This document shows, piece by piece, positions 1-7,097 of a stretch of 12,278 bases of DNA (positions are counted from its first letter, which is position 1; each line of letters opens with the position of its first letter). The DNA is from an uncultured Clostridia bacterium (GTDB taxonomy: Bacteria; Bacillota; Clostridia; Christensenellales; Borkfalkiaceae), in NCBI GenBank assembly GCA_934249215.1, contig CAKQKN010000120.1, positions 1 through 12,278 of the forward strand. The letters are read 5' to 3'. The notes under the pieces were generated by a model. That model made no database searches, had not been told where the DNA came from, and was given only the letters and a program-made list of their open reading frames with translations. The translations under genes were made by a program, and so were the position numbers.

Positions 1-1038
1 GGCGCATGGTACGACGGAAAGACGTACGATACGGGAATGACGACGCCGGATCCGCCCGTTCTTTACGCGATTTTGTCGGACATGGCGAATCGCGGGGCGG
101 AGGCGGTTTGTATGGAACTGTCTGCGCACGCGATTTATTATAAAAAAGCGGATTTTATGTTCGATATTCTCGTTTTTACGAACTGCACGCGCGATCATCT
201 CGATTTTTTCGGCTCGGTAGAAAAGTATCGCTGCGTCAAGGCGAGCGCGTTCTCGCATAAAAATTGCAGGCTTGCCGTCGTTAACGCAGACGATCCGCTC
301 GGCGTGATCATTGCGATGAAAAGAAAAAGCGGAACGATAACTTACGGGATAGAACAACCGTCGGACGTTTTTGCGCTTGACGTAAACGAATCGGCGGACG
401 GAACGAAATTTCTCATCAATCTGTTTGATCGCCTTTACGACGTTGAAAGCCGACTTGTCGGGCGGTTTAACGTGTATAATCTGCTTGCGGTCACCACGGC
501 TTGCGCTTTGTACGGACTAAAAACGGATAAGATAGCCGAAGAATTGAGCAAGATTCTGCCCGTTAATGGCAGAATGCAAAAAGTTCATTCGAAACCCGAC
601 GTTTACGTCGATTACGCGCATACGCCCGGCGGGCTTGAAAACGCATTGTCCGTGCTTAAACGGATTTCGGAAGGACGGGTTATATGCGTGTTCGGTTGCG
701 GCGGGAATCGCGACGAGGGTAAAAGACGGCTCATGGGCGAAACAAGCGGAAAACTTGCCGATCTTACCGTCGTTACGTGCGACAATCCGAGGTTCGAAGA
801 TTCGAGCGCGATCATACGTGAAATCGAAAGCGGATTGAGAAATGTTCAAGGATCGGAATACGTTACGGTCAGCGATCGAAAGCAGGCGATCGAATTTGCG
901 TTGCAGTCGGCAAATCCCGACGATACGGTGTTGATTGCGGGTAAGGGCGCGGAAAACTATCAGGATATTATGGGGGTAAAACAACCTTTTTCCGATGAAG
1001 AAATTGCCTTGACCTTTTACGATAAAAAACGGGTGTGA
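1..1038 (+). CDS. murE: UDP-MurNAc-tripeptide synthetase MurE, 5' end missing
   Basis: Cytoplasmic ATP-dependent ligase that adds the third stem-peptide residue to UDP-MurNAc-L-Ala-D-Glu. The frame is open from base 1, so the start and the P-loop region lie upstream. About 345 residues are visible, against roughly 490 for the family. Seen: the TTPDP segment, MELSAHA, then TRDHLDFFG, with the lysine at 238-240 (YRCVK) in the place of the carbamylated lysine of Mur ligases. The GRFNVYN motif follows, and DNPR lies at 781-792. DNPR is known to mark enzymes that use meso-diaminopimelate, so a DAP-type peptidoglycan is inferred. The usual GKGHE motif reads GKGAE (940-954); the Gly and Glu that contact diaminopimelate are kept. 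The stop is 1 nt from mraY, indicating an operon. murF, the usual next gene, is absent. Confidence 0.95.
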   Translation, partial: GAWYDGKTYDTGMTTPDPPVLYAILSDMANRGAEAVCMELSAHAIYYKKADFMFDILVFTNCTRDHLDFFGSVEKYRCVKASAFSHKNCRLAVVNADDPLGVIIAMKRKSGTITYGIEQPSDVFALDVNESADGTKFLINLFDRLYDVESRLVGRFNVYNLLAVTTACALYGLKTDKIAEELSKILPVNGRMQKVHSKPDVYVDYAHTPGGLENALSVLKRISEGRVICVFGCGGNRDEGKRRLMGETSGKLADLTVVTCDNPRFEDSSAIIREIESGLRNVQGSEYVTVSDRKQAIEFALQSANPDDTVLIAGKGAENYQDIMGVKQPFSDEEIALTFYDKKRV

Positions 1039-1039
1039 T

Positions 1040-2038
1040 ATGCTTTTTTTTAAAAAATGCTTGTCGGCTTTCGTTATTGCCGTTTTTGCAAGCGTGATAA
1101 CGGGTGTTCTCATTATTCCCATACTGAAAAAATTGAGAGCCGGGCAAAGCATTCTCGGCTATGTCGATAATCACGCGGGGAAAGCGGGAACAACGACGAT
1201 GGGCGGCTTGATATTTGCGCTTTCCGCGCTTTTGGTGTATTCGATTTTCTCTAAAGGGCGAGGAGTCCTTGCTTTTATCTCGCTTGCGATCGCTTTCGGA
1301 TATCTGATCGTCGGATTTTTGGACGATTTCATAAAAATCAAAACTCACAAAAACGAAGGGCTGACGGCAAAACAAAAACTTTTCTTTCAAGCGGCGATTG
1401 CGCTGATCGCGGGGATTTTCGTATATACTCGTTCCCTTTCGCTGTTCTTTATTCCTTTTCTGAACGAGTACGTCGATCTCGGGCTGTTCGGCGGCGCGCT
1501 CGTGTTTTTCGTGTTCATCGCAACGACGAATTGCGTTAATCTCACCGACGGGCTTGACGGACTTGCGGGCGGCGTAGGGTACGTGTATTTGCTTCTTTCG
1601 TTTGCGCTTATCGTCATACAGTTGAACGTTTACGAAAATAATTTCGGTTTGCCGGGCGAAGCGGAATCGCTCGCCTTGTTCTGTCTTATCCAGAGCGGAG
1701 CGCTCATCGGCTTTCTATTTTTCAACACTTTCTCCGCGAGCGTTTTTATGGGCGATACGGGGTCGCTGTATCTCGGCGGTTTCATCGCTTCGACATCGAT
1801 TTTCAGCGGAAACGCGCTTTTTATTCCGTTATTCGGAATAATGTTCGTCATATCCGGCATATCGGTAATAGTGCAGGTGATTCATTTTAAGCGAACGGGA
1901 AAAAGAGTTTTTCTTATGGCTCCTTTGCATCATCATTTTGAGTATAAAGGACACAGCGAAAGCAAAATCGTGTTCGTATATAAAGCGATAACTCTCGTTG
2001 TGGGGATCGTTTGTCTTGTAAGTGTAATCGGAGGGTGA
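1040..2038 (+). CDS. mraY: Phospho-N-acetylmuramoyl-pentapeptide transferase MraY
   Basis: Integral membrane enzyme that transfers phospho-MurNAc-pentapeptide from UDP to undecaprenyl phosphate, forming lipid I. The 332 residues are within the family range and largely made of hydrophobic segments. Family motifs are all present: MGG near the N-terminus, the Asp pair in LDDFIKI (residues 95-96), NLTDGLDGL (from residue 167), MGDTGSL (from residue 237, with the third conserved Asp at 239) and the HHHFE motif (from residue 297). The ATG follows the murE stop after one base and has no strong Shine-Dalgarno sequence of its own, which suggests translational coupling. The stop TGA lies two bases before murD, whose ribosome binding site is inside the last codons of this gene. 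No key residue is missing. Confidence 0.97.
   Translation: MLFFKKCLSAFVIAVFASVITGVLIIPILKKLRAGQSILGYVDNHAGKAGTTTMGGLIFALSALLVYSIFSKGRGVLAFISLAIAFGYLIVGFLDDFIKIKTHKNEGLTAKQKLFFQAAIALIAGIFVYTRSLSLFFIPFLNEYVDLGLFGGALVFFVFIATTNCVNLTDGLDGLAGGVGYVYLLLSFALIVIQLNVYENNFGLPGEAESLALFCLIQSGALIGFLFFNTFSASVFMGDTGSLYLGGFIASTSIFSGNALFIPLFGIMFVISGISVIVQVIHFKRTGKRVFLMAPLHHHFEYKGHSESKIVFVYKAITLVVGIVCLVSVIGG
2030..2034 (+). promoter_or_regulatory. Ribosome binding site that decides the murD start
   Basis: GGAGG lies 6 nt before the ATG at 2041, inside the last codons of mraY. It favours 2041 over the in-frame upstream start at 2011, which lacks such a site and would overlap mraY. Confidence 0.8.
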
Positions 2039-2040
2039 AA

Positions 2041-3582
2041 ATGTATTTTGCGAAAACAAAGTTTTTAGTCGTCGGGATGTCGAAAAGCGGTCGTGCGGCT
2101 TGCGGGCTTCTTCTTAACTACGGCGCTCGCGTCAGAATATTCGATTCGGCGCCCGATCCGGAAGTGGCGAAAGGGATGAAAGATCTCGAGCGAAAAGGCG
2201 CGACTATCGTTTCCGCTTCGGAAGTAAAGGAAGCCGTGCGTGCGTCAGACGTCATCGTCCTCAGTCCCGGAGTACCCGTCGATAACGACGTGCCGGCTTT
2301 TGCCGTCGACGAAGGAAAATGCGTTATGGGCGAGCTTGAACTCGGCTATCTTACGTGCCGTGCGCCGATAGTTGCGATTACCGGCACGAACGGAAAAACT
2401 ACGACTTGCTCCATCGTTTACGATATTTTGAAAAAGGCGGGGATAAAGAGCGTTTTATGCGGCAACGTCGGAACGCCGATTACTTCGGTTGTCCGAGATC
2501 TCGACGAAAATACGGTTGCCGTGGTCGAAGTTTCGAGTTTTCAGCTTGAAACGACGCGCAAATTCGCGCCGCATATCGCTTGTATTCTGAACATAACGCC
2601 CGACCATCTTTCCAGACATTACAACATGGAAAACTACGTGTATCTGAAATCCAAGATTCTCACGGGGCTCGGGGAAAGCGAATACGCCGTTTTATCGGCG
2701 GACGACGAAACGGTGAGCGGACTTGCGGCAAACACTAAAGCGAAAAAGATAATGTTTTCCGCCAAAAAACAAACGAACGGCGCTTACGTTTTAAACGACA
2801 AAATATATTGGCGTGGCAGAGAAATCGCCGCCGTTTCGGATCTTAAACTGAAAGGAATACATAACGTCGAAAACGCGCTTGCCGCCGTCTGTATTGCAAA
2901 AATTCTCGGAGTGGACGACAAGATGCTCGGTTCGGTGCTTGCCGAATTTGCGGGAGTCAGGCACAGACAGGAAAAGATCGCCGAGAGTGACGGAGTGACT
3001 TTTATCGACGATTCAAAGGCGACGAACCCCGATTCTGCTCTGAAAGCGGTCGATACATGTTCCGGCAATACGATTTTGCTCGTGGGTGGAATCGATAAAG
3101 GCTTCGGCTATAACGTTTTCTTTTTGAAAGTTCTCGAAACGGGAAAGGTCAAAGCCCTCGTTTTGTACGGGCAGTCGAGGAGAGAACTGTATCGCGCCGC
3201 GGAAAACGCGGGATTCGAGAATATATATTTGTCCGTTGGGTTCGACAGTGCCGTGAGGACGGCATTCGGAATCGCGAAAAGCGGCGACACCGTATTGCTC
3301 AGCCCCGCTTGTTCGAGCTTTGACGAGTTTTCTGGCTTCGAAGAGCGCGGCGATTCTTATGCGACGCTGATAAAAAAACTTATTGCCGAAAAAACTTCGG
3401 ACGAAACTGAAAAAACGGCGGTCGAGCCTATAACGGAACGCGCGTCGGGCGACGGAGCGAAAGACGCCGCTATGAGCCGAGAAGAACCGAAAACGATCGA
3501 GCCGTTTTCGGCGGAAAGTCCGACTTCAGCCGCCTGTATCGCTAAAACCGAAAAATCGGACGACGATTTCGACGAAGAGTGA
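2041..3582 (+). CDS. murD: UDP-MurNAc-L-Ala:D-Glu ligase MurD with acidic C-terminal tail
   Basis: Cytoplasmic ligase that adds D-glutamate to UDP-MurNAc-L-alanine using ATP. Seen: an N-terminal Rossmann-like domain beginning LVVGMSKSG, the P-loop GTNGKTTT from residue 115, NITPDHLSRH, a lysine near residue 203 (YVYLK) in the carbamylated position, DDSKATNPDS and LLVGGIDKG. The MurD signature SPACSSFDEF is followed by FEERGD. The start at 2041 is set by a GGAGG site. The protein is 513 residues, while the family is usually about 450. The excess is a C-terminal tail (about residues 451-513) rich in Glu, Asp, Lys, Thr, Ser and Ala, ending EKSDDDFDEE, with no recognisable fold. The core looks intact, so the enzyme is probably active. 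The tail is probably disordered and its role is unknown. Confidence 0.95.
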   Translation: MYFAKTKFLVVGMSKSGRAACGLLLNYGARVRIFDSAPDPEVAKGMKDLERKGATIVSASEVKEAVRASDVIVLSPGVPVDNDVPAFAVDEGKCVMGELELGYLTCRAPIVAITGTNGKTTTCSIVYDILKKAGIKSVLCGNVGTPITSVVRDLDENTVAVVEVSSFQLETTRKFAPHIACILNITPDHLSRHYNMENYVYLKSKILTGLGESEYAVLSADDETVSGLAANTKAKKIMFSAKKQTNGAYVLNDKIYWRGREIAAVSDLKLKGIHNVENALAAVCIAKILGVDDKMLGSVLAEFAGVRHRQEKIAESDGVTFIDDSKATNPDSALKAVDTCSGNTILLVGGIDKGFGYNVFFLKVLETGKVKALVLYGQSRRELYRAAENAGFENIYLSVGFDSAVRTAFGIAKSGDTVLLSPACSSFDEFSGFEERGDSYATLIKKLIAEKTSDETEKTAVEPITERASGDGAKDAAMSREEPKTIEPFSAESPTSAACIAKTEKSDDDFDEE

Positions 3583-3584
3583 TA

Positions 3585-4700
3585 ATGCGCGATCGGAAAA
3601 GGAAAATCGACGTCGACGGTATTATAATTGTCGTCTGCGTAGTCGTTCTTATGTTTATCGGCGCGTTGTTCGTCTATTCCGCTTCAAATTACACGGCGGA
3701 AAAAACTTACGACGATAAGTATTATTTTCTTAAAAAACAGCTTATCGGGTATGCGGTCGGGATTGCCGTGTTTTTCGGTGTGAGGCTGATCAAAATCGAT
3801 TTTTATAAAAAAATAGCGTTTTGGGCATGCGTCGTCAGCGCGGTATTGCTATTATTGGTGCTTACGCCTTTAGGTATAGAGGTCTACGGTGCGAAACGAT
3901 GGCTAGGTTTCGGCGGAGTTACCGTTCAACCTTCCGATTTTGCGAAACTTTCTTTTGCAATGTTCGCCGCGGCTTATTTTTCCGATAATATGGAGCGCGC
4001 TTCGTCGATAGTTAAGTCATTGCCGGTTATGATCGTTGGCGGAGTGCTGTGCGTGCTCGTTATTGCGGAACCGAACATGTCGATTACGGTGTGCCTTGCC
4101 GCAGTGCTCGTCATCATGCTGTTTGTCGCGGGCTTTCCGCTAAAAAAACTGCTTTTGCTTGCTCTTCCGCTTCTTCTGATCGTTCCGTTGCTTATCGTTG
4201 CCGAGCCGTACAGACTGAAACGCCTGTCTGCGTTTTTGGATCCGTGGTCGTCGCCTAAAGCAGAGGGGTACCAACTGATACAATCGCTTTATGCGTTAGG
4301 CTCGGGCGGATTGTTCGGGTGCGGAATTTTTCAATCGCGCCAGAAGTACAGATTTCTTCCGTTTGCCGAAAGCGACTTCATCCTTTCGGTGATAGGGGAA
4401 GAAACGGGATTCGTCGGAGTATGCGCGTTGCTTGCGTTGTGTCTTTTTCTCGCCGTTCACGTAATCGGAATCGGAAAGAAAAGCGGGAATTTTTTCAGAT
4501 ATCTGCTTTGCGTGGGAATCGCTTCCGTTTTCATCGTTCAAGTCGCTGTAAACGCGCTCGTCGTTACGGGGAGCATTCCGCCGACGGGCGTTCCTTTTCC
4601 GCTCGTCAGCAGCGGCAACACTCAAATCATTACTTTTGCCGCATCGTTCGGAATCGTGCGATCGATTTCGGCGGAAAACACGGAAAAGTCCCTGATTTAA
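3585..4700 (+). CDS. ftsW: SEDS-family septal glycan polymerase FtsW
   Basis: Polytopic membrane glycosyltransferase of the SEDS family that polymerises lipid II at the septum, normally with a class B penicillin-binding protein. From ATG 3585 it has 371 residues, rich in hydrophobic helices. Seen: FVYSAS at the end of the first helix, KRWLGFGGVTVQPSDFAKL (the usual QPSE is QPSD here), and ESDF with Asp at residue 264, the position of the catalytic Asp known in SEDS proteins, followed by GEETGFVG. PPTGVPFPLVSSG follows near the C-terminus. An in-frame GTG at 3579 overlaps the murD stop and would add two residues; I prefer the ATG. RodA is the alternative, but position in a dcw cluster between murD and murA favours FtsW. 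murG, which often follows ftsW, is not here. Confidence 0.92.
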   Translation: MRDRKRKIDVDGIIIVVCVVVLMFIGALFVYSASNYTAEKTYDDKYYFLKKQLIGYAVGIAVFFGVRLIKIDFYKKIAFWACVVSAVLLLLVLTPLGIEVYGAKRWLGFGGVTVQPSDFAKLSFAMFAAAYFSDNMERASSIVKSLPVMIVGGVLCVLVIAEPNMSITVCLAAVLVIMLFVAGFPLKKLLLLALPLLLIVPLLIVAEPYRLKRLSAFLDPWSSPKAEGYQLIQSLYALGSGGLFGCGIFQSRQKYRFLPFAESDFILSVIGEETGFVGVCALLALCLFLAVHVIGIGKKSGNFFRYLLCVGIASVFIVQVAVNALVVTGSIPPTGVPFPLVSSGNTQIITFAASFGIVRSISAENTEKSLI

Positions 4701-4748
4701 CTAAAAAACCGTCGTCGTCATACTATGGAGCGTACGGCGGTTTGTTTT

Positions 4749-6002
4749 ATGGGGAAAATAATTATCGAAGGCGGACGAAAACTTTTCGGGCGCGTTGACG
4801 TAGCCGCGGCAAAGAATTCTTGCCTTCCGATAATCGCTTCGGCGATTGCCGTTCGTTCGGAAATACGTTTGCTCGGCGCGCCGAAGATCACAGACGTCTG
4901 CGTTATGGCTCAAATAATAGAAAGCCTTGGCGGCAGATACGTTTTCGACGAAAACGGGCTCGTTTTGTATACGGATAGCGTTGATTCTTACGTTTGCAAA
5001 TCGGAAATAAACGAAAAGGCAAGGGCGTCCTTTTTTACGGCGGGCGCGCTTCTGACCCGTTTCGGTCGCGCTTATATGCCGTATCCCGGCGGATGCAGTA
5101 TAGGAGCAAGACCTGTCGATATACATATCGACGGATTGAAAAGCCTCGGGGCGGAATGCGAGTGCGACGACAAAGGTGTATATTTCGACGGGCGTAATAT
5201 GCATTCGGGGAACGTAAGACTTCGCTATCCGAGCGTCGGGGCGACGGTTAACGTTATCGGAGCGGCGCTCGGGCTGGACGGCGAAACTACGATTTGCGGA
5301 GCCGCTTGCGAACCCGAGATAAGAGATACATGCAATTTTTTGCGCGAATGCGGTTACGAAGTTCGCGGGGGCGGAAGTCCCGTTATCTGCATCGTCGGCA
5401 AGAAAAATCTTTCTTTTCGCAACGTCGTTTACAGACCGCTGTCCGATCGTATCGAGGCGGGAACTTTTTTGTTTGCATGTCTTGCGTGCGGAGGCGAGAT
5501 AGAGGTCGGTTACGATTGCCCCGAAAATCTTAACGCGGTATTCGAGGTTCTTCGTCGTTGCGGTGCGAAAACGTACTTTTTCAACGGCAAGATCGTTATT
5601 TCGGCGGACGAACGTCCGCTTCCCGTAAGCGCTTGCGCCGACGTTTTTCCGAAATTTCCGACGGATTTACAGCCGCAACTCTGCGCAGCTTTGACGATTT
5701 GTCGAGGTGAAAGCAGGATAGAGGATAAAGTTTTTCCGAATCGGTTTTGTTATGCGGATATGTTAGAAAAATTCGGCGCGATAATCGACGGTCGCTATTC
5801 TGCCGTGCGCGTTCGAGGCGTTCCGAGGCTTCACTCTGCGGTTGTCGAGGCGGGCGATCTTCGCGGCGGTGCGGCACTCTGTATTGCGGCGCTTTCCGCG
5901 GACGGAGAATCGATTGTTTCGGGAACGGACAAAATTAAGCGTGGGTATCATGAGTTCTGTAAAAAAATCGGATTGCTCGGCGGTACGGTTCGCGAAGCAT
6001 AG
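4749..6002 (+). CDS. murA: UDP-GlcNAc 1-carboxyvinyltransferase MurA
   Basis: Cytoplasmic enzyme that transfers enolpyruvate from phosphoenolpyruvate to UDP-GlcNAc, the first committed step of peptidoglycan synthesis and the target of fosfomycin. Starting at 4749 the protein has 417 residues. The catalytic Lys-Asn pair then falls at residues 22-23, as in E. coli MurA, which supports this start over an in-frame ATG at 4725. Seen: PGGCSIGARPVD with the active-site Cys at 116 (a Cys, so fosfomycin sensitivity is expected), FPTDLQPQ with Asp 306, DLRGGAAL with Arg 372, and IKRGYHEF with Arg 398, all matching known active-site positions. The ribosome binding site is weak (GGCGG at 4736-4740). Its place between ftsW and ftsQ is seen in several Firmicutes. 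Whether a second paralogue exists cannot be seen here. Confidence 0.95.
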   Translation: MGKIIIEGGRKLFGRVDVAAAKNSCLPIIASAIAVRSEIRLLGAPKITDVCVMAQIIESLGGRYVFDENGLVLYTDSVDSYVCKSEINEKARASFFTAGALLTRFGRAYMPYPGGCSIGARPVDIHIDGLKSLGAECECDDKGVYFDGRNMHSGNVRLRYPSVGATVNVIGAALGLDGETTICGAACEPEIRDTCNFLRECGYEVRGGGSPVICIVGKKNLSFRNVVYRPLSDRIEAGTFLFACLACGGEIEVGYDCPENLNAVFEVLRRCGAKTYFFNGKIVISADERPLPVSACADVFPKFPTDLQPQLCAALTICRGESRIEDKVFPNRFCYADMLEKFGAIIDGRYSAVRVRGVPRLHSAVVEAGDLRGGAALCIAALSADGESIVSGTDKIKRGYHEFCKKIGLLGGTVREA

Positions 6003-6013
6003 CGGTGACGTGA

Positions 6014-6103
6014 ATGAAGAAATTTCGATCGAAAACCGCGATAATCAGCCTATACGGCGAGATTTATGAAAATTCCGCTTCAAATATCGAAACAAACGGT
6101 TGA
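6014..6103 (+). CDS. Possible 29-residue small ORF between murA and ftsQ
   Basis: An ATG 11 nt after the murA stop opens a 29-codon frame beginning MKKFRSKTAI, with a GGTGA Shine-Dalgarno-like sequence 5 nt upstream (6004-6008). Its TGA lies inside the -35 box of the ftsQ promoter. I recognise no family and see no clear membrane segment. It could be translated by coupling to murA or be chance; chance is more likely. Confidence 0.2.
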   Translation: MKKFRSKTAIISLYGEIYENSASNIETNG

Positions 6104-6128
6104 CAATTTGCAAGGATGACTATATAAT
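6100..6128 (+). promoter_or_regulatory. Consensus SigA-type promoter for ftsQ-ftsA-ftsZ
   Basis: TTGACA at 6100-6105 and TATAAT at 6123-6128 are separated by exactly 17 nt, a full match to the housekeeping promoter consensus. Transcription should start near 6135, giving a leader of about 60 nt before the ftsQ ATG. No terminator is visible between murA and this promoter, so readthrough from the mur genes probably adds to its output. The leader contains GGCAAGC twice (6161-6167 and 6177-6183); I see no stable structure hiding the ribosome binding site. Confidence 0.88.
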
Positions 6129-6187
6129 AAGCTTAAAATTATATATAAATTAAAACGTGTGGCAAGCCCGACGCAAGGCAAGCAACG

Positions 6188-6194
6188 AAGGAGG
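6188..6194 (+). promoter_or_regulatory. Ribosome binding site that decides the ftsQ start
   Basis: AAGGAGG ends 4 nt before the ATG at 6199. It rules against the in-frame GTG at 6157, which would place this site inside the coding region and add 14 hydrophilic residues. Confidence 0.85.
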
Positions 6195-6198
6195 AACG

Positions 6199-6999
6199 AT
6201 GAAGAATAAATATCTTGTTATTTTTCTTACTTGTTTCGTGTTCGTTGCCGTTTCTTTTGTTTGTCTGAAAGTTTTGTTTACCGTTCGCGATATATCCGTT
6301 TCTTACTCGGTCGTTAACGAAAGCAATGCGGAAGAGGTTGCGAGTATTCTCGACAAATATAAAGGGAAACTCATATTCTCCGTAGACGAGAAAAAAATTG
6401 CCGAGGAAATAACGGAGAACAGATATCTTAAGGTTACGGAAGTCAAAAAAATCTATCCGTGCGAGATAGCGGTTTCGCTCTGCGAGAGAACGGATTTGTT
6501 TTATTACGAAACGAAAGAGAACGGGGTGAGCGAATACTATTGTTTCGACGAGGAGTTTTTCGTCGTCGAGAAAACGTTTACCGAACCGAAGTCGCGCGGA
6601 CTTATCCGTGTTGCTTTCGTGGACAAGCTCAAGTCGGAAAAACCCTCTTTCGAACTTAAAAAAACCGTTGCTTTTTCATACGGTTTCAACGAGCTTCTGA
6701 CCGAGTGTTACAATGCGCTCGGCGACAGAAAAAACAATATTACGGATATAATATTTATCGCTACGCCGGACGAAGGAAACTATAGAATCGCATTGAAAAC
6801 GGTCGAAGGCGTCGCGGTCGAAATTATGTATGCGGACGCCGAACTTACGGATAAAGTCGTTTCCGCGCTTGATTTTTATGAAAAATTGAGCGAAAGTGAT
6901 CGTATCGGCAACTATATACACGTAGCCAAAAACGACAAAGTGATCGAGTGTACTTACACTCGCAGCTCCGCAATGCCCGAAGATTGGGACGTATATTGA
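6199..6999 (+). CDS. ftsQ: Cell division protein FtsQ/DivIB
   Basis: Bitopic membrane protein of the divisome that, with FtsL and FtsB/DivIC, links the ring to the septal synthase. The 266 residues comprise a very short cytoplasmic tail (about 4 residues, MKNK), one membrane helix at roughly residues 5-27, and an extracytoplasmic domain. The segment beginning TVRDISVSYSVVNESNAEEV matches a POTRA domain: GKLIFSVDEKKIAEEI, a YLKVTEVKKIYPCEIAVSL strand pair and a CERTDLFYYE end. A beta domain follows, with the usual DKVVSALDFYEKL helix near the C-terminus. Sequence identity to known FtsQ is low, but architecture and context agree. The product would be called DivIB in Firmicutes. Expression is expected from the consensus promoter just upstream. 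Cytoplasmic tails of FtsQ/DivIB are usually longer than this. Confidence 0.85.
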   Translation: MKNKYLVIFLTCFVFVAVSFVCLKVLFTVRDISVSYSVVNESNAEEVASILDKYKGKLIFSVDEKKIAEEITENRYLKVTEVKKIYPCEIAVSLCERTDLFYYETKENGVSEYYCFDEEFFVVEKTFTEPKSRGLIRVAFVDKLKSEKPSFELKKTVAFSYGFNELLTECYNALGDRKNNITDIIFIATPDEGNYRIALKTVEGVAVEIMYADAELTDKVVSALDFYEKLSESDRIGNYIHVAKNDKVIECTYTRSSAMPEDWDVY

Positions 7000-7012
7000 C
7001 GATTTTTTTCGT

Positions 7013-7028
7013 GAGTCGGGATCGGCTC
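7013..7028 (+). other. Small hairpin in the ftsQ-ftsA spacer
   Basis: GAGTCG (7013-7018) pairs with CGGCTC (7023-7028), with one G-U pair and a 4-nt loop. No T-run follows, so it is not a standard terminator. It may mark a processing or attenuation site, or be chance. Confidence 0.25.
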
Positions 7029-7086
7029 GGCGCACTTTTGCGGTTTTCGTTTTAAAAATCCGAAATCCGTTTTTTGGCTCATACGC

Positions 7087-7092
7087 AGGAGG
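7087..7092 (+). promoter_or_regulatory. Ribosome binding site that decides the ftsA start
   Basis: AGGAGG lies 5 nt before the ATG at 7098. An in-frame ATG at 7074 would lie upstream of this site and add 8 residues without a site of its own, so 7098 is chosen. Confidence 0.85.
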
Positions 7093-7097
7093 ATGCA

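Noticed and set aside
517..1152. Minus-strand open frame of 211 codons opposite murE and mraY
   Set aside because: It overlaps two conserved genes in antisense and shows no family similarity.
4721..4726. TACTAT as a -10 box before murA
   Set aside because: No -35-like sequence is present at 16-18 nt upstream, and murA is close enough to ftsW to be cotranscribed.
4725..4748. Upstream ATG for murA, adding 8 residues
   Set aside because: The start at 4749 puts the catalytic Lys-Asn pair at residues 22-23, as in E. coli MurA, and the extra residues do not look like the family N-terminus.
6023..6034. 12-bp palindrome TTTCGATCGAAA after murA
   Set aside because: Short words such as TCGA and GATCGAAA are frequent in this sequence, so a match of this kind is expected by chance, and it is not placed at a promoter or start.
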